This document shows, one piece after another, positions 51,292 to 59,702 of a stretch of DNA of 64,000 nucleotides. The translations under genes and the position numbers were made by a program. The DNA comes from Candidatus Zixiibacteriota bacterium. GTDB taxonomy: Bacteria; Zixibacteria; MSB-5A5; WJJR01; JAJRUJ01. Where the stretch lies: NCBI GenBank assembly GCA_024277855.1, contig JAJRUJ010000087.1:16191-80190 (forward strand). The letters run 5' to 3'. A model generated the notes under the pieces. The model searched no databases and was not told the origin of the DNA. It saw only the letters and a program-made list of their open reading frames with translations. Positions within the stretch are counted from its first letter, which is position 1. Each line of letters opens with the position of its first letter.

Positions 51292-52675
51292 CGGCCTCCC
51301 GCATGAATCCCGGGGTGACCCGGGAAATGCTGAACGGATATTTCCCCGAAGCGGTCCGGGGAATTTCTTCGGGGTACTCGAAGGTCACCTGCACATCCGC
51401 GCCGATAAACTCGCGCACTTTACCGCGCATCAATTGCTCGTCGAAAGGTACCTGCTGGTCCCTGACCAGTCTGACCAGGATCTCCTCGCGGCGCTCCTGT
51501 ACCAATTGTGCCTGCGCGATCCCCGGAGTCTGCGCCACCAGCAACACGGTCAATGCCGCCCCGGAGACTAATTTCCCCGAGGGCGAGACCAGAAAATCAG
51601 TCACCCGCCCTGCTGCGACCTCCAAACGGGGGAGACCCCGTCCGCAGGCGCACGATCCCGCTTTCAAACGCCCCATGTCTTCAATACGATATCGCAAAAA
51701 CGGCATTCCCCGGTTCTCCAGATCGGTGATGATAATCTCCCCGGGTGCATTGGTATCGGCTGTGCCCGGGGGCGGTTCGATTTCGAGATACAAGTTCTCG
51801 GCATTGATATGCAGTCCGTCGTGTTCTGCACATTCACTGGCAATGATTGAAACCTCCCTACAGCCGTAACGGTCGAACACCGGCGCATCAAATACTCGCT
51901 CGATGGTGCGGCGATATTCCGGATAAAGCACTTCCGCCGAACTGATTAATCCCGCCAATCGCGGAGGAGTCAACCCCTCAGATGCCAGATACTCGGCAAA
52001 TAAATTGAGCGAACCGGCATACGCCAAGATGACCCGGGGCCGATACCGGGTGATCTCGCGATGGAATTCGCGCATTTTCTCCTCGGTGATTGCCGAGGTA
52101 TCCAGAACCAGTGTACGATCCAACAGGCAATTTCGCAGCCGGCCTTTCAGTTTTCTGCCGTGCGGGATATCGCGGGGCATCCCCCAGAGAGCAGCCGCCT
52201 TGTCTCCGAGTCGGTATCCGGCCCACGCATTATGCCGCCAGGTAGCGGCCTTCCGCGATTCCAGGCGAAGCGGATCATGGTAAAATTTGAGCGGCTGTCC
52301 GGTCGAGCCGCCGGTCAGATTGCTCACCAGTTGCTCGGCGGGATATTCCTGAGAACGTAACTTCGCCAGATTCTCGCGGATATCTTTTTTGGTCAACACC
52401 GGTAGCCGCGCATAGTCGGCAAAACCAAACGGGTCGCCCGGCCGGTACCCGAACTCATCCAGCCGCCGGCGATAAAATGGCGAATGATCATAGGCGTAGG
52501 CCACAATCCGCTGCAATTTCTGCAACTGCCGCCGTCGGATTTCCTCGACCGAAAAAAACTGAGAGTGCTCCAGGTCCCGGAGTAAGCGCAGGTAGGGACT
52601 GCGGTCTTTCGCCGCCCACAATGGCGCAATCAATCGACGAGCCACCGGCGCATAGATATCGAACGATCCGGCCAT
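51275..52675 (-). CDS. CapK/PaaK-family adenylate-forming enzyme (second paralogue)
   Basis: This 466-residue homologue of the neighbouring gene has the same architecture: N-terminal LQKLQRIVAYAYDHSPFYRR, P-loop VSNLTGGSTGQPLKFYHDP, YGCREVSIIASECAEHDG and a C-terminal TASGKYPFSISRV lysine motif. The usual YRTGD aspartate motif reads RYRIEDMGRL, keeping Asp but losing TG, which may change adenylate binding or substrate. The flippase gene lies 10 nt upstream. A tandem pair of CapK enzymes suggests two different carboxylates or a pair acting on one heterodimeric reaction; neither is proved. Confidence 0.9.
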   Translation of the reverse strand: MAGSFDIYAPVARRLIAPLWAAKDRSPYLRLLRDLEHSQFFSVEEIRRRQLQKLQRIVAYAYDHSPFYRRRLDEFGYRPGDPFGFADYARLPVLTKKDIRENLAKLRSQEYPAEQLVSNLTGGSTGQPLKFYHDPLRLESRKAATWRHNAWAGYRLGDKAAALWGMPRDIPHGRKLKGRLRNCLLDRTLVLDTSAITEEKMREFHREITRYRPRVILAYAGSLNLFAEYLASEGLTPPRLAGLISSAEVLYPEYRRTIERVFDAPVFDRYGCREVSIIASECAEHDGLHINAENLYLEIEPPPGTADTNAPGEIIITDLENRGMPFLRYRIEDMGRLKAGSCACGRGLPRLEVAAGRVTDFLVSPSGKLVSGAALTVLLVAQTPGIAQAQLVQERREEILVRLVRDQQVPFDEQLMRGKVREFIGADVQVTFEYPEEIPRTASGKYPFSISRVTPGFMREADAGVD

Positions 52676-52685
52676 TAGTCTTCAC

Positions 52686-54194
52686 TCACCTGACAATATT
52701 GCGTTCGGCTTTACTGTGCATTTCCCCGGCATTGTGGAGAGGTCGGCGCCGGATATAGGTTTGAAATAATTCTCGCATTTTTTCTTTCTCGGTTCGATCG
52801 AAAAAACCTGTCAGGTAGAGTGCACCGGGAAAGCAAAGGGCGAGGATTGTCTTGAAAACCGGCGCAGGATATGGCCACGGTACCCAAAACGATAAACCAT
52901 ATAACGCCCCGGCCACCAGTAAGATCTTTAAAAACCGCAGATTATCGTAGGGTACCGGCATTACCCGTTGCGCGACGATTCTGGTCAACCCGGCGAAGAA
53001 AATAAATGAAATCAGTGTCGCCCAGGCGGCACCCCAGCCGCCGAACTTGGGGATCAACAGGTAATACAACACCAAATTTACTACCGCCCCGGCGCCCAGG
53101 ATAAATGGTTTGATCCCGGTTCGCTTGGTAATGAAAAACGCCGTGTCTCCGATATTCGTTGTCGACCAGAAAAGATAGGCCAGGATCAATATGGGAATGA
53201 TGTGGTATGCCTCATGGAATTTGGGATCCGCTACTATCTGCACAACCTCGCTGGCTAACACCGACAATCCCAGTCCGACCCAGGCGTAGATAAACATCAT
53301 GTACGTAAAAATCCGCGAAAACATCTCACCGGCATTGTCGCGTCGGGAAATCGGCACCATCAGTGCCCCCCACACTCGTAGAAAAGGCCCCACCGTAAAC
53401 ATGAAAACAAGCATGGCGAATTTATAACCGAGGGCATAAAGTCCAACTGCGCTCTCACCGCCGTAGTGCAGCAGAAAAAAACGATCTCCGCTGTTCAGGA
53501 TAAACAGAAAAACCCCGCCCGGCACAAATGGCAACCCGAAACGCAGCATCTCTTTGAGTTTCTTGACATCGAAACCGAAGCCGACCTCGCGAAACGTGGC
53601 ATAGACCAGGACAATCGAGAAAACCGAGGAATTGATCAGGTTGGCCAGCATGATGCCTTCCACGCCCCGGCGCAGGTAATAAACCAGGTAAATGTTAAGG
53701 GCGATACCGACGATGAATTTGCCGATCGAGACAAAGACAAATAGAACCGAGCGGACCCGCGCGACGATATAGGCCGCCACCAGTACGAAACATAGCTCGG
53801 TAAATGCCACGCCGAGGGCCAAACGCACGATCTCGGTCTGGGCTTTATCGCTGAAGAGCATGACCGACCAGGTCGGAGCCAGGAGTTGCATAACCAGCAC
53901 AATGCCCAGGCTGAACGGCACCATAAAGAGGATCGCGGTGGAAATAACTCGGTTTTTTGACCGGATGTCATCGCCATCCTGGTAGAACCGGACCGCCGTA
54001 ACCCGCAGGCCAATCCCCAGGAAGATAGTAAGCACTTCCAGAAAGCGGCTAATGATCTCGTAAACGCCATAATCGGCCGTGGTCAGGACCCTGGTGTAGA
54101 TAGGAATCAGGAAAAGGCCTACCGCCTGTGTGGCCATGACCCCAATGCCATAGACGATTGAATGACGTCCAAGTTGTTTTAATTGGTCCCACAT
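52686..54194 (-). CDS. Wzx-type polysaccharide flippase (MOP superfamily)
   Basis: This 502-residue integral membrane protein has about 14 hydrophobic segments. The N-terminus reads QLGRHSIVYGIGVMATQAVG, followed by LIPIYTRVLTTADYGVYEI, the signature of lipopolysaccharide O-unit flippases (PST/MATE-like). It should move an undecaprenyl-pyrophosphate-linked repeat unit across the inner membrane for Wzy polymerisation. It is the first gene of the minus-strand block and so likely carries that block's promoter, though none stands out. It diverges from the carbamoyltransferase gene across a 306-nt gap. Confidence 0.92.
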   Translation of the reverse strand: MWDQLKQLGRHSIVYGIGVMATQAVGLFLIPIYTRVLTTADYGVYEIISRFLEVLTIFLGIGLRVTAVRFYQDGDDIRSKNRVISTAILFMVPFSLGIVLVMQLLAPTWSVMLFSDKAQTEIVRLALGVAFTELCFVLVAAYIVARVRSVLFVFVSIGKFIVGIALNIYLVYYLRRGVEGIMLANLINSSVFSIVLVYATFREVGFGFDVKKLKEMLRFGLPFVPGGVFLFILNSGDRFFLLHYGGESAVGLYALGYKFAMLVFMFTVGPFLRVWGALMVPISRRDNAGEMFSRIFTYMMFIYAWVGLGLSVLASEVVQIVADPKFHEAYHIIPILILAYLFWSTTNIGDTAFFITKRTGIKPFILGAGAVVNLVLYYLLIPKFGGWGAAWATLISFIFFAGLTRIVAQRVMPVPYDNLRFLKILLVAGALYGLSFWVPWPYPAPVFKTILALCFPGALYLTGFFDRTEKEKMRELFQTYIRRRPLHNAGEMHSKAERNIVR

Positions 54195-54500
54195 AGTCGC
54201 TTTACCACCGGGGCAATCGGCCCATTTTCTTTGTATCGGCAGAAAGTGTCCTGCCGCCGCCCCTCTCGTCGTCGAACTTCCCTTTATTGAAGAACTTCCG
54301 GTCTCAGAAGCCGTTCGTCAAGAACGAATCCAGCCCGAATGTCCCTGACGCAGATTTCCGGTTGATAATAGAAAGTATTATTATCTTGATGACCCGGTTG
54401 ATCCGTATAATCCTAATCCCGATATCGGTCGGATTGAGTCAATCGGAGAACTGGCCGATTTGTAAGAAAGGGAGAAGTGCGACAGGTAAAGGATTGCACG
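54195..54500. other. 306-nt divergent region between flippase and carbamoyltransferase genes
   Basis: No credible gene is seen. On the plus strand a perfect TATAAT stands at 54406-54411, with a TTGATG only 14 bp upstream. Just before it is an inverted repeat GATAATA...TATTATC (54364-54385). The -10 and repeat may form a regulated promoter for the carbamoyltransferase operon. No good minus-strand promoter is visible. Confidence 0.4.
54364..54411 (+). promoter_or_regulatory. Possible regulated promoter of the carbamoyltransferase cassette
   Basis: The inverted repeat GATAATA (54364-54370)/TATTATC (54379-54385) lies immediately upstream of TATAAT (54406-54411). The -35 is poor, which would fit an activator-dependent promoter. 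Leader length would be about 80 nt. Confidence 0.3.
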
Positions 54501-56324
54501 GTGGCGACAAATATTCTGGGGATATCGGCATTTTACCACGACAGCGCGGCTTGTCTGGTCACCGACGGGGAAATTGTCGCCGCCGCTCAGGAAGAACGCT
54601 TTTCCCGCAAAAAACACGACTATTCGTTTCCCGGTCAGGCCATTGATTTTTGTCTCGACCATGCCAAAATCACCGGCGATCAGCTTGATTTAGTGGTATT
54701 CTATGATAAGCCGCTGCTAAAATTCGAACGTATTCTCGAGACGTATCTGGCCTATGCACCGTCTGGATTTGCCTCGTTTCTCAAGGCTATCCCACTCTGG
54801 ATCAAACAAAAAATCTGGATGAAGGATCTCATTTCCCGGCAGCTCAATTATGACGGGAAAATCATCTTTCCCGAACATCACGAATCACACGCCGCCTCAG
54901 CTTTTTTCCCCTCGCCGTTCCCCGAGGCGGCTTTCCTGACCGTGGACGGCGTCGGGGAGTGGACCACCAGCAGTTACGGGATTGGCCGGGGCAATAAAGT
55001 CGAAATTCAGGCCGATATTCAGTTTCCGCATTCGCTGGGCCTGCTCTATTCGGCCTTTACTTACTACACCGGCTTCAAAGTCAACTCCGGTGAATACAAA
55101 GTGATGGGCCTTGCTCCGTACGGGGAGCCAAAATATAAAGACCTGATTCTGCAGGAGTTGCTCGACCTTAAAGACGACGGCTCTTTTATCATGAATATGA
55201 AATATTTTAATTACTGCGCCGGTTTGACGATGACCAACAGCAAGTTTCACGACCTCTTCGGCGGCCCGCCCCGTCGGCCCGAATCCGCGCTGACCCAGCG
55301 GGAGATGGACCTTGCGCGTTCGGTGCAGGAGGTCACCGAGGAAGTCATCCTCAGGATGGCGCGGCATATCCGCCGTGAAACCGGGATGAACAACCTCTGC
55401 CTCGCCGGCGGGGTTGCGCTCAACTGCGTCGCCAACGGCAAACTCCTGCGTTCCGGGATTTTTGATAATCTCTGGATTCAGCCGGCGGCGGGCGATGCCG
55501 GTGGCGCGCTTGGTGCAGCGTTGTATGGCTGGTATCAGTACAATAACAACAAACGGGAAGTTACCGGTGATGACGACGCTCAATTCGGCTCCTATCTCGG
55601 GCCGGAATTTGCCGAGCACGACCTCCGCGCATTTCTGGATTCGAACGAGATCCCTTATCAACTGGTCGGCAATGGCGATCTGCCCGCCAGAGTCGCCGAC
55701 TTGATTGCCGAGGAGAAAGTTATCGGCTGGTTCCAGGGCCGTATGGAATTCGGTCCCCGCGCGTTGGGTGGGCGGTCGATTATCGGCGATGCCCGCTCGC
55801 CGAAGATGCAGGAGACAATGAATCTCAAGATCAAGTTTCGTGAGAGTTTCCGGCCCTTCGCGCCGTCGGTGCTGGCCGAACGGGTCTCCGACTATTTCCA
55901 GATCGACCGCTCCAGCCCCTATATGCTGTTGGTTGCCGAGGTCAACGAGGACCGGCAAAAAAAACTCACCGATGAGCAAACCCGGTTGTTCGGCCTGGAA
56001 AAACTAAACACCGTCCGCTCGGACCTTCCGGCAATCACCCATGTCGACTATTCGGCACGGGTACAGACTGTCCACGCCAAGAGTAACCCGCTCTATCATG
56101 CGATGATCTCGGCCTTCGAGAAAAAAGTCGGCTATGGTGTGGTCATCAACACGTCGTTCAATGTCCGTGGTGAGCCGATTGTCTGCACGCCCGAGGATGC
56201 CTATCGCTGTTTTATGCGGACCGAGATGGATTACCTGGTGCTGGGGCCTTATCTGCTGGATAAGACTGAACAAAAACCGTCGACCGACGATACCGACTGG
56301 CGCAGCGAATTCGAACTGGATTAG
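54501..56324 (+). CDS. NodU/CmcH-family O-carbamoyltransferase
   Basis: This 607-residue enzyme transfers a carbamoyl group from carbamoyl phosphate, through carbamoyl-AMP, to a hydroxyl of a sugar or antibiotic. The N-terminal Kae1-like half has ILGISAFYHDSAACLV, the metal His residues in EHHESHAASAFF (His126/127 and His130) and GLYSAFTYYTGF-like residues (LLYSAFTYYTGFKVNSGEYK). The C-terminal domain has LAGGVALNCVANGKLL, the GRMEFGPRALGGRSIIGD block and NTSFNVRGEPIVCTP. The frame is open to a GTG at 54477, but the GTG at 54501 has AAAGGA 7 nt before it and starts where the family does. SxtJ and DUF5989 genes follow directly. Confidence 0.94.
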   Translation: MATNILGISAFYHDSAACLVTDGEIVAAAQEERFSRKKHDYSFPGQAIDFCLDHAKITGDQLDLVVFYDKPLLKFERILETYLAYAPSGFASFLKAIPLWIKQKIWMKDLISRQLNYDGKIIFPEHHESHAASAFFPSPFPEAAFLTVDGVGEWTTSSYGIGRGNKVEIQADIQFPHSLGLLYSAFTYYTGFKVNSGEYKVMGLAPYGEPKYKDLILQELLDLKDDGSFIMNMKYFNYCAGLTMTNSKFHDLFGGPPRRPESALTQREMDLARSVQEVTEEVILRMARHIRRETGMNNLCLAGGVALNCVANGKLLRSGIFDNLWIQPAAGDAGGALGAALYGWYQYNNNKREVTGDDDAQFGSYLGPEFAEHDLRAFLDSNEIPYQLVGNGDLPARVADLIAEEKVIGWFQGRMEFGPRALGGRSIIGDARSPKMQETMNLKIKFRESFRPFAPSVLAERVSDYFQIDRSSPYMLLVAEVNEDRQKKLTDEQTRLFGLEKLNTVRSDLPAITHVDYSARVQTVHAKSNPLYHAMISAFEKKVGYGVVINTSFNVRGEPIVCTPEDAYRCFMRTEMDYLVLGPYLLDKTEQKPSTDDTDWRSEFELD

Positions 56325-56332
56325 GTTGGCCC

Positions 56333-56749
56333 ATGCTGATCGATGACATAAAAAATATCAAGAGTTCCCGTAAGGACTTGCGCAATTTCGGCTTGGTGGT
56401 CGGCGGCGCGCTGGTTATCCTCGCCACGGCACTTTGGTGGTATGACCGGCCAAACTCTCCGTGGTTCGGAGGCAGCGGCGTTGCCTTAATCCTCCTGGGG
56501 CTGGTTTTTCCGCCGATTCTCAAACCGTTGCAAAAAGTCTGGATGACTTTTGCCGTGGTTATGGGCTGGATGATGACTCGGGTCATCCTCTGTCTGTTGT
56601 TTTTCCTGGTGTTCACTCCGATGGGGCTTATTTCACGGCTGATCGGCAAAGAATTTCTGGCAAAAAAGTGGCCGCGTTCCGATGATAGTTATTGGAACCG
56701 TCGTCAGCCGCAGGAGTATGATCCAAAGCGGACCGAGACGCAATTTTAG
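56333..56749 (+). CDS. SxtJ-family small membrane protein
   Basis: This 138-residue protein has a short cytoplasmic start (IKNIKSSRKDLRNFGLVVGG) and about four hydrophobic segments to residue 108, then a charged tail ending QEYDPKRTETQF. The pattern fits SxtJ proteins, which nearly always follow a NodU-type carbamoyltransferase gene; their biochemical role is not known. It begins 8 nt after the carbamoyltransferase stop and is followed by a DUF5989 gene, completing a recurring three-gene cassette. Confidence 0.82.
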   Translation: MLIDDIKNIKSSRKDLRNFGLVVGGALVILATALWWYDRPNSPWFGGSGVALILLGLVFPPILKPLQKVWMTFAVVMGWMMTRVILCLLFFLVFTPMGLISRLIGKEFLAKKWPRSDDSYWNRRQPQEYDPKRTETQF

Positions 56750-56788
56750 CGCAGGATATTCGTCGGTCGAAAAGCAGGAATAACGGAT

Positions 56789-56947
56789 ATGTCCAAACTC
56801 TCACTATTCTCCGAAATCTGGGCGCTTATGCGCGTGCGCAAGAAATGGTGGCTCGCGCCGATCATGATCTTCCTGGTGCTTTTTGGTGTGTTGATCGTCC
56901 TGTCCCAGTCGTCGGTACTGGCGCCGTTTATTTATACACTGTTTTAG
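56789..56947 (+). CDS. DUF5989 single-pass micro-protein (52 aa)
   Basis: This short gene encodes 52 residues from an ATG at 56789 to TAG at 56945-56947. The N-terminus is amphipathic with EIWALMRVRKKWWLAP, followed by one long membrane helix (IMIFLVLFGVLIVLSQSS) and the tail VLAPFIYTLF. These features define the DUF5989 family, which accompanies carbamoyltransferase and SxtJ genes. AGGAAT lies about 8 nt upstream. Function unknown; position suggests it is a partner of the carbamoyltransferase at the membrane. Confidence 0.82.
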   Translation: MSKLSLFSEIWALMRVRKKWWLAPIMIFLVLFGVLIVLSQSSVLAPFIYTLF

Positions 56948-56974
56948 ATCGACGTCGATACGCGGAAGTCGTGA

Positions 56975-58192
56975 TCAGCGTGTGATCTTCAGTTCAAGCA
57001 TTTCCCGAGCGATCTGTTCGGCGATCAAATCATAGGTTTTCTGCCGGTAATGGACATCGTCATAGAAGTATTCGAGTGATTTTGGCACGACCGCTTCGAG
57101 ATCGATCAAGGGCAAATTCTCCTCACGGGCCAGCCGCCGCACCAGGTCGTTGTATTGTTCCATCCCGCGCAGAGCCGTCGAGACCGCCCATTCCTTCTCC
57201 GGCCCCACCGCCTCGACATGCAGCATGATCAAGGCCGCATCTTCCTCGGCGCTCATCGTTTTTTTAAATAAATATGGCTGAGTCATCAGGATGACCCGGA
57301 CACTGTCTGCCCGGGCCAGGTCGATTAACGAACGCAGGTTCCTTTCAAACGGTTTCAGCCCGGGGAAAATATCAGTTTCGACAACCTCCCGTCCCTTAAA
57401 GCGCCACATCTTCTTCAGCGTATTACCGATTGTCCCCCAAAGTGTTTTACGATCGATCAGCCGGTACACCGGCCCGTAAAAATGACGATAATCTTCCTGA
57501 AAATCGCCAAAACTATAATAACAGAAATCCGCATTAATCAGCAAATCGTTGACCGCGTGCATGACCAGGATCACATCGGGTTTATGCTGACGCAAATTGA
57601 CCGCATAATTAATCAGGGTATGCTCGGTGGTATACCACTGACGGCCCAGATTATATACCTCGACCGGTTTTTTGCCGGGGGCGTCATTAAGTAACTTTTC
57701 GAGCCGTGTCGGCCAGCCACGATTTTCCTTGTCGGTATATTCAGTGGTCGAACCGCCGAGGCAGAATACACGCAGACCGTCGCCGGGTTTTTCCACGTAA
57801 TCATGCGGGGCCAGTTGCAGGTAGGGATGATACTGATCGGTATTCCGGCTGAATGAGCGGCCATAATACACCCAGGATACTACCGGATAAATGAGCAGCC
57901 CGATCGCGATGACACTGCCAATCATCAGCCCGATTGCCGCACCGGCAATCTTTCCCCGGCGCAGGCCAAAATACAATACAACTATACCGACCCCCACCAG
58001 GGGAAAGCCGATCCGGATACCCCAGAGCAAAATCCGCACCATCGTGCCCATCCGGGGATCGACAAAGAAAAACCCGTAGTACACCCACGCCAAAAGCCCC
58101 AGGAAGCCGAGCGCAATGAGCCAATCGACCACGGTCAATCGATGCGTCACGCCGTTATCTCCGGCTCTCATCGTGTCTGTCGATTCCACCAT
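56975..58192 (-). CDS. Membrane-anchored SGNH/GDSL hydrolase
   Basis: This 405-residue protein has three hydrophobic segments (residues about 22-45, 55-75, 82-108) and an exported SGNH domain. Block I is FCLGGSTTEYTDK with the Ser nucleophile, block II NLGRQWYTT, block III HAVNDLLIN and block V DDVHYRQKT with catalytic Asp-His. Such proteins often add or remove O-acetyl groups from exported glycans. It is convergent with the carbamoyltransferase cassette and lies 6 nt downstream of an acyltransferase-like gene, so it belongs to the glycan-decoration set. Esterase versus acyltransferase activity cannot be told. Confidence 0.88.
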   Translation of the reverse strand: MVESTDTMRAGDNGVTHRLTVVDWLIALGFLGLLAWVYYGFFFVDPRMGTMVRILLWGIRIGFPLVGVGIVVLYFGLRRGKIAGAAIGLMIGSVIAIGLLIYPVVSWVYYGRSFSRNTDQYHPYLQLAPHDYVEKPGDGLRVFCLGGSTTEYTDKENRGWPTRLEKLLNDAPGKKPVEVYNLGRQWYTTEHTLINYAVNLRQHKPDVILVMHAVNDLLINADFCYYSFGDFQEDYRHFYGPVYRLIDRKTLWGTIGNTLKKMWRFKGREVVETDIFPGLKPFERNLRSLIDLARADSVRVILMTQPYLFKKTMSAEEDAALIMLHVEAVGPEKEWAVSTALRGMEQYNDLVRRLAREENLPLIDLEAVVPKSLEYFYDDVHYRQKTYDLIAEQIAREMLELKITR

Positions 58193-58198
58193 CCCGGC

Positions 58199-59443
58199 CT
58201 AATCCCCGTCCGGTGTAAATTTCTTCAGCCGTCCGCGAACTTTCTCGGGCGGTCCCTGAACGCCGTTGCGTTGTTGGCTGATTTTTCTGCGCAACCCGGC
58301 AGCATGACGAGAGAGTTTTCCGGCGAGGCTGCCGGAATACACGGCTCCGGCCAATGTCTCGCGCCAACTGTCCGACCAATGCCATTTATAGTCATGGTCG
58401 CCGCGCAGGAAATCCAGCCCCCGGCAGCGACGCCCGGTCAGATCGCGCACGACCCGGCCCAACGCATACCAGCCCGGCCGGTACCGGCCGAAATCGGGAT
58501 GAAATCCCGCCTGGTAATTGAAAAATATGTCGGCGAAAATAAATCCATAGAAAAACGCCGCCGGCCGGCCGTTCAAATGCAGGGCCCCCAGATAAAGGCG
58601 GCCGGCCTCGGCCATCCGCTCGATGATCGTCGTATGAAACCGGCGATACCGTTTATGGGCAAAATTTCCGACTTCACCTTTGCGTTGCCGGGCAAGGGTA
58701 TGCAGCTCGGTCATCATCGCTACCGCGTCTTCCGCCTTATCCCCCGGTCGAAACACCCGCCAGTCCACCGTCAACTCCCGTTCGGCCTTGTTGGCGATTT
58801 GACGGGTTTTGCGGCGCATGTGTTTGCTTCGCTCCATGAGAAATACATCCCAACTCTCCGGGAGGTTTAGATATGGACAGACCGAGATCGGCACAATTTC
58901 GTGATGGCACCCCGGCCAGTTTGCCATGCCGATCTCCCGGGAAAGTGACCCGCCTTCATACCCATCGCTCAGCCAGACCCGGTCCCATTCGTCGCGATGT
59001 TCCAACAAGTATCGGTCCACCGCCTTGCTGATCTCGACCCCGGTTCCCGGGGCGCACACCATGTCCAGATACTCCGGACAGACCCGCTCCCCGGCTCCGA
59101 TAAACTCGACCGAGCGGACCCGTACCCCGGGTACCGGACGGCGATTAGTCAGCATCAAGGGAACATAACCGATTGTCTGATCGTCCCGGGAAACACGCAA
59201 AATCCACGGCTGTGCCTCACCGCCGTAAATCTCCCACCAGGTAGCCAGCCAGTCGGCCGTGCGGAAAATCGACGGGCACTTTCCCTGACCAGCCCAGATA
59301 TCCCACGTCGTCCGCTCCGCCCGCAACACATCGATATCCGGTAATCGTTCCACGGACAACCGTTCGGAGCCAATGTTCCCGGAGGCCTGCCGTGTTCCCG
59401 GCAGCGGATTCTCAGGTTTATCGGGATGTCGCCAGTTTGCCAT
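58199..59443 (-). CDS. BioF2/CelD-type GNAT acyltransferase
   Basis: From the ATG at 59443 this is 414 residues; the frame is open to 59539, and neither start has a clear Shine-Dalgarno site. The upstream extension looks non-coding in composition, so I prefer 59443. The protein shows two GNAT-like halves of the CelD/BioF2 (PF13480) family: SIFRTADWLATWWEIYGG, the central helix KHMRRKTRQIANKAERELT and a second half with LYLGALHLNGRPAAFFYGF and YQAGFHPDFGRYRPGWYALG. Such proteins are found in cellulose, exosortase and PEP-CTERM polysaccharide clusters and are thought to acylate sugars or form peptide bonds like FemAB. It is coupled to the SGNH gene by a 6-nt gap. Confidence 0.82.
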   Translation of the reverse strand: MANWRHPDKPENPLPGTRQASGNIGSERLSVERLPDIDVLRAERTTWDIWAGQGKCPSIFRTADWLATWWEIYGGEAQPWILRVSRDDQTIGYVPLMLTNRRPVPGVRVRSVEFIGAGERVCPEYLDMVCAPGTGVEISKAVDRYLLEHRDEWDRVWLSDGYEGGSLSREIGMANWPGCHHEIVPISVCPYLNLPESWDVFLMERSKHMRRKTRQIANKAERELTVDWRVFRPGDKAEDAVAMMTELHTLARQRKGEVGNFAHKRYRRFHTTIIERMAEAGRLYLGALHLNGRPAAFFYGFIFADIFFNYQAGFHPDFGRYRPGWYALGRVVRDLTGRRCRGLDFLRGDHDYKWHWSDSWRETLAGAVYSGSLAGKLSRHAAGLRRKISQQRNGVQGPPEKVRGRLKKFTPDGD

Positions 59444-59643
59444 TGTCGTATCAGTCACTGCAGGATCGTTTTTTAGATACCGGCAGTCCAATTCAGAATA
59501 CAGGGTAACATTACAACCGCCTCCAGCCGCAAACAACACAATTACGGGCGAGTCCGGCCCTTCGTTACCCCGTTCCTATCTATCAGTATCGGCCAATCAG
59601 GGCCTCACCCTTGCCGTTCAACGCCCCATTTAGGCTGCCCCGC

Positions 59644-59672
59644 TTGCCCTGCCCGCCGGCATCACGTATAAT
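59644..59672 (+). promoter_or_regulatory. Promoter of the uvrD/pcrA helicase gene
   Basis: TTGCCC (59644-59649, 4/6) and a perfect TATAAT (59667-59672) are 17 bp apart. Transcription would begin near 59679, about 24 nt before the TTG start and just upstream of AAGGGG. Confidence 0.6.
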
Positions 59673-59702
59673 GGGCGGTCTGAAGGGGAAAGGGGCGGGA
59701 GC

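Noticed and set aside
31563..54500. Mobile or phage origin of the glycan region
   Set aside because: No transposase, integrase, attachment repeat or IS end is visible; the tRNA-Ser at 33172 has no repeated 3' fragment that I could find nearby.
54897..55979. 360-codon minus-strand frame
   Set aside because: Antisense shadow of the carbamoyltransferase gene.
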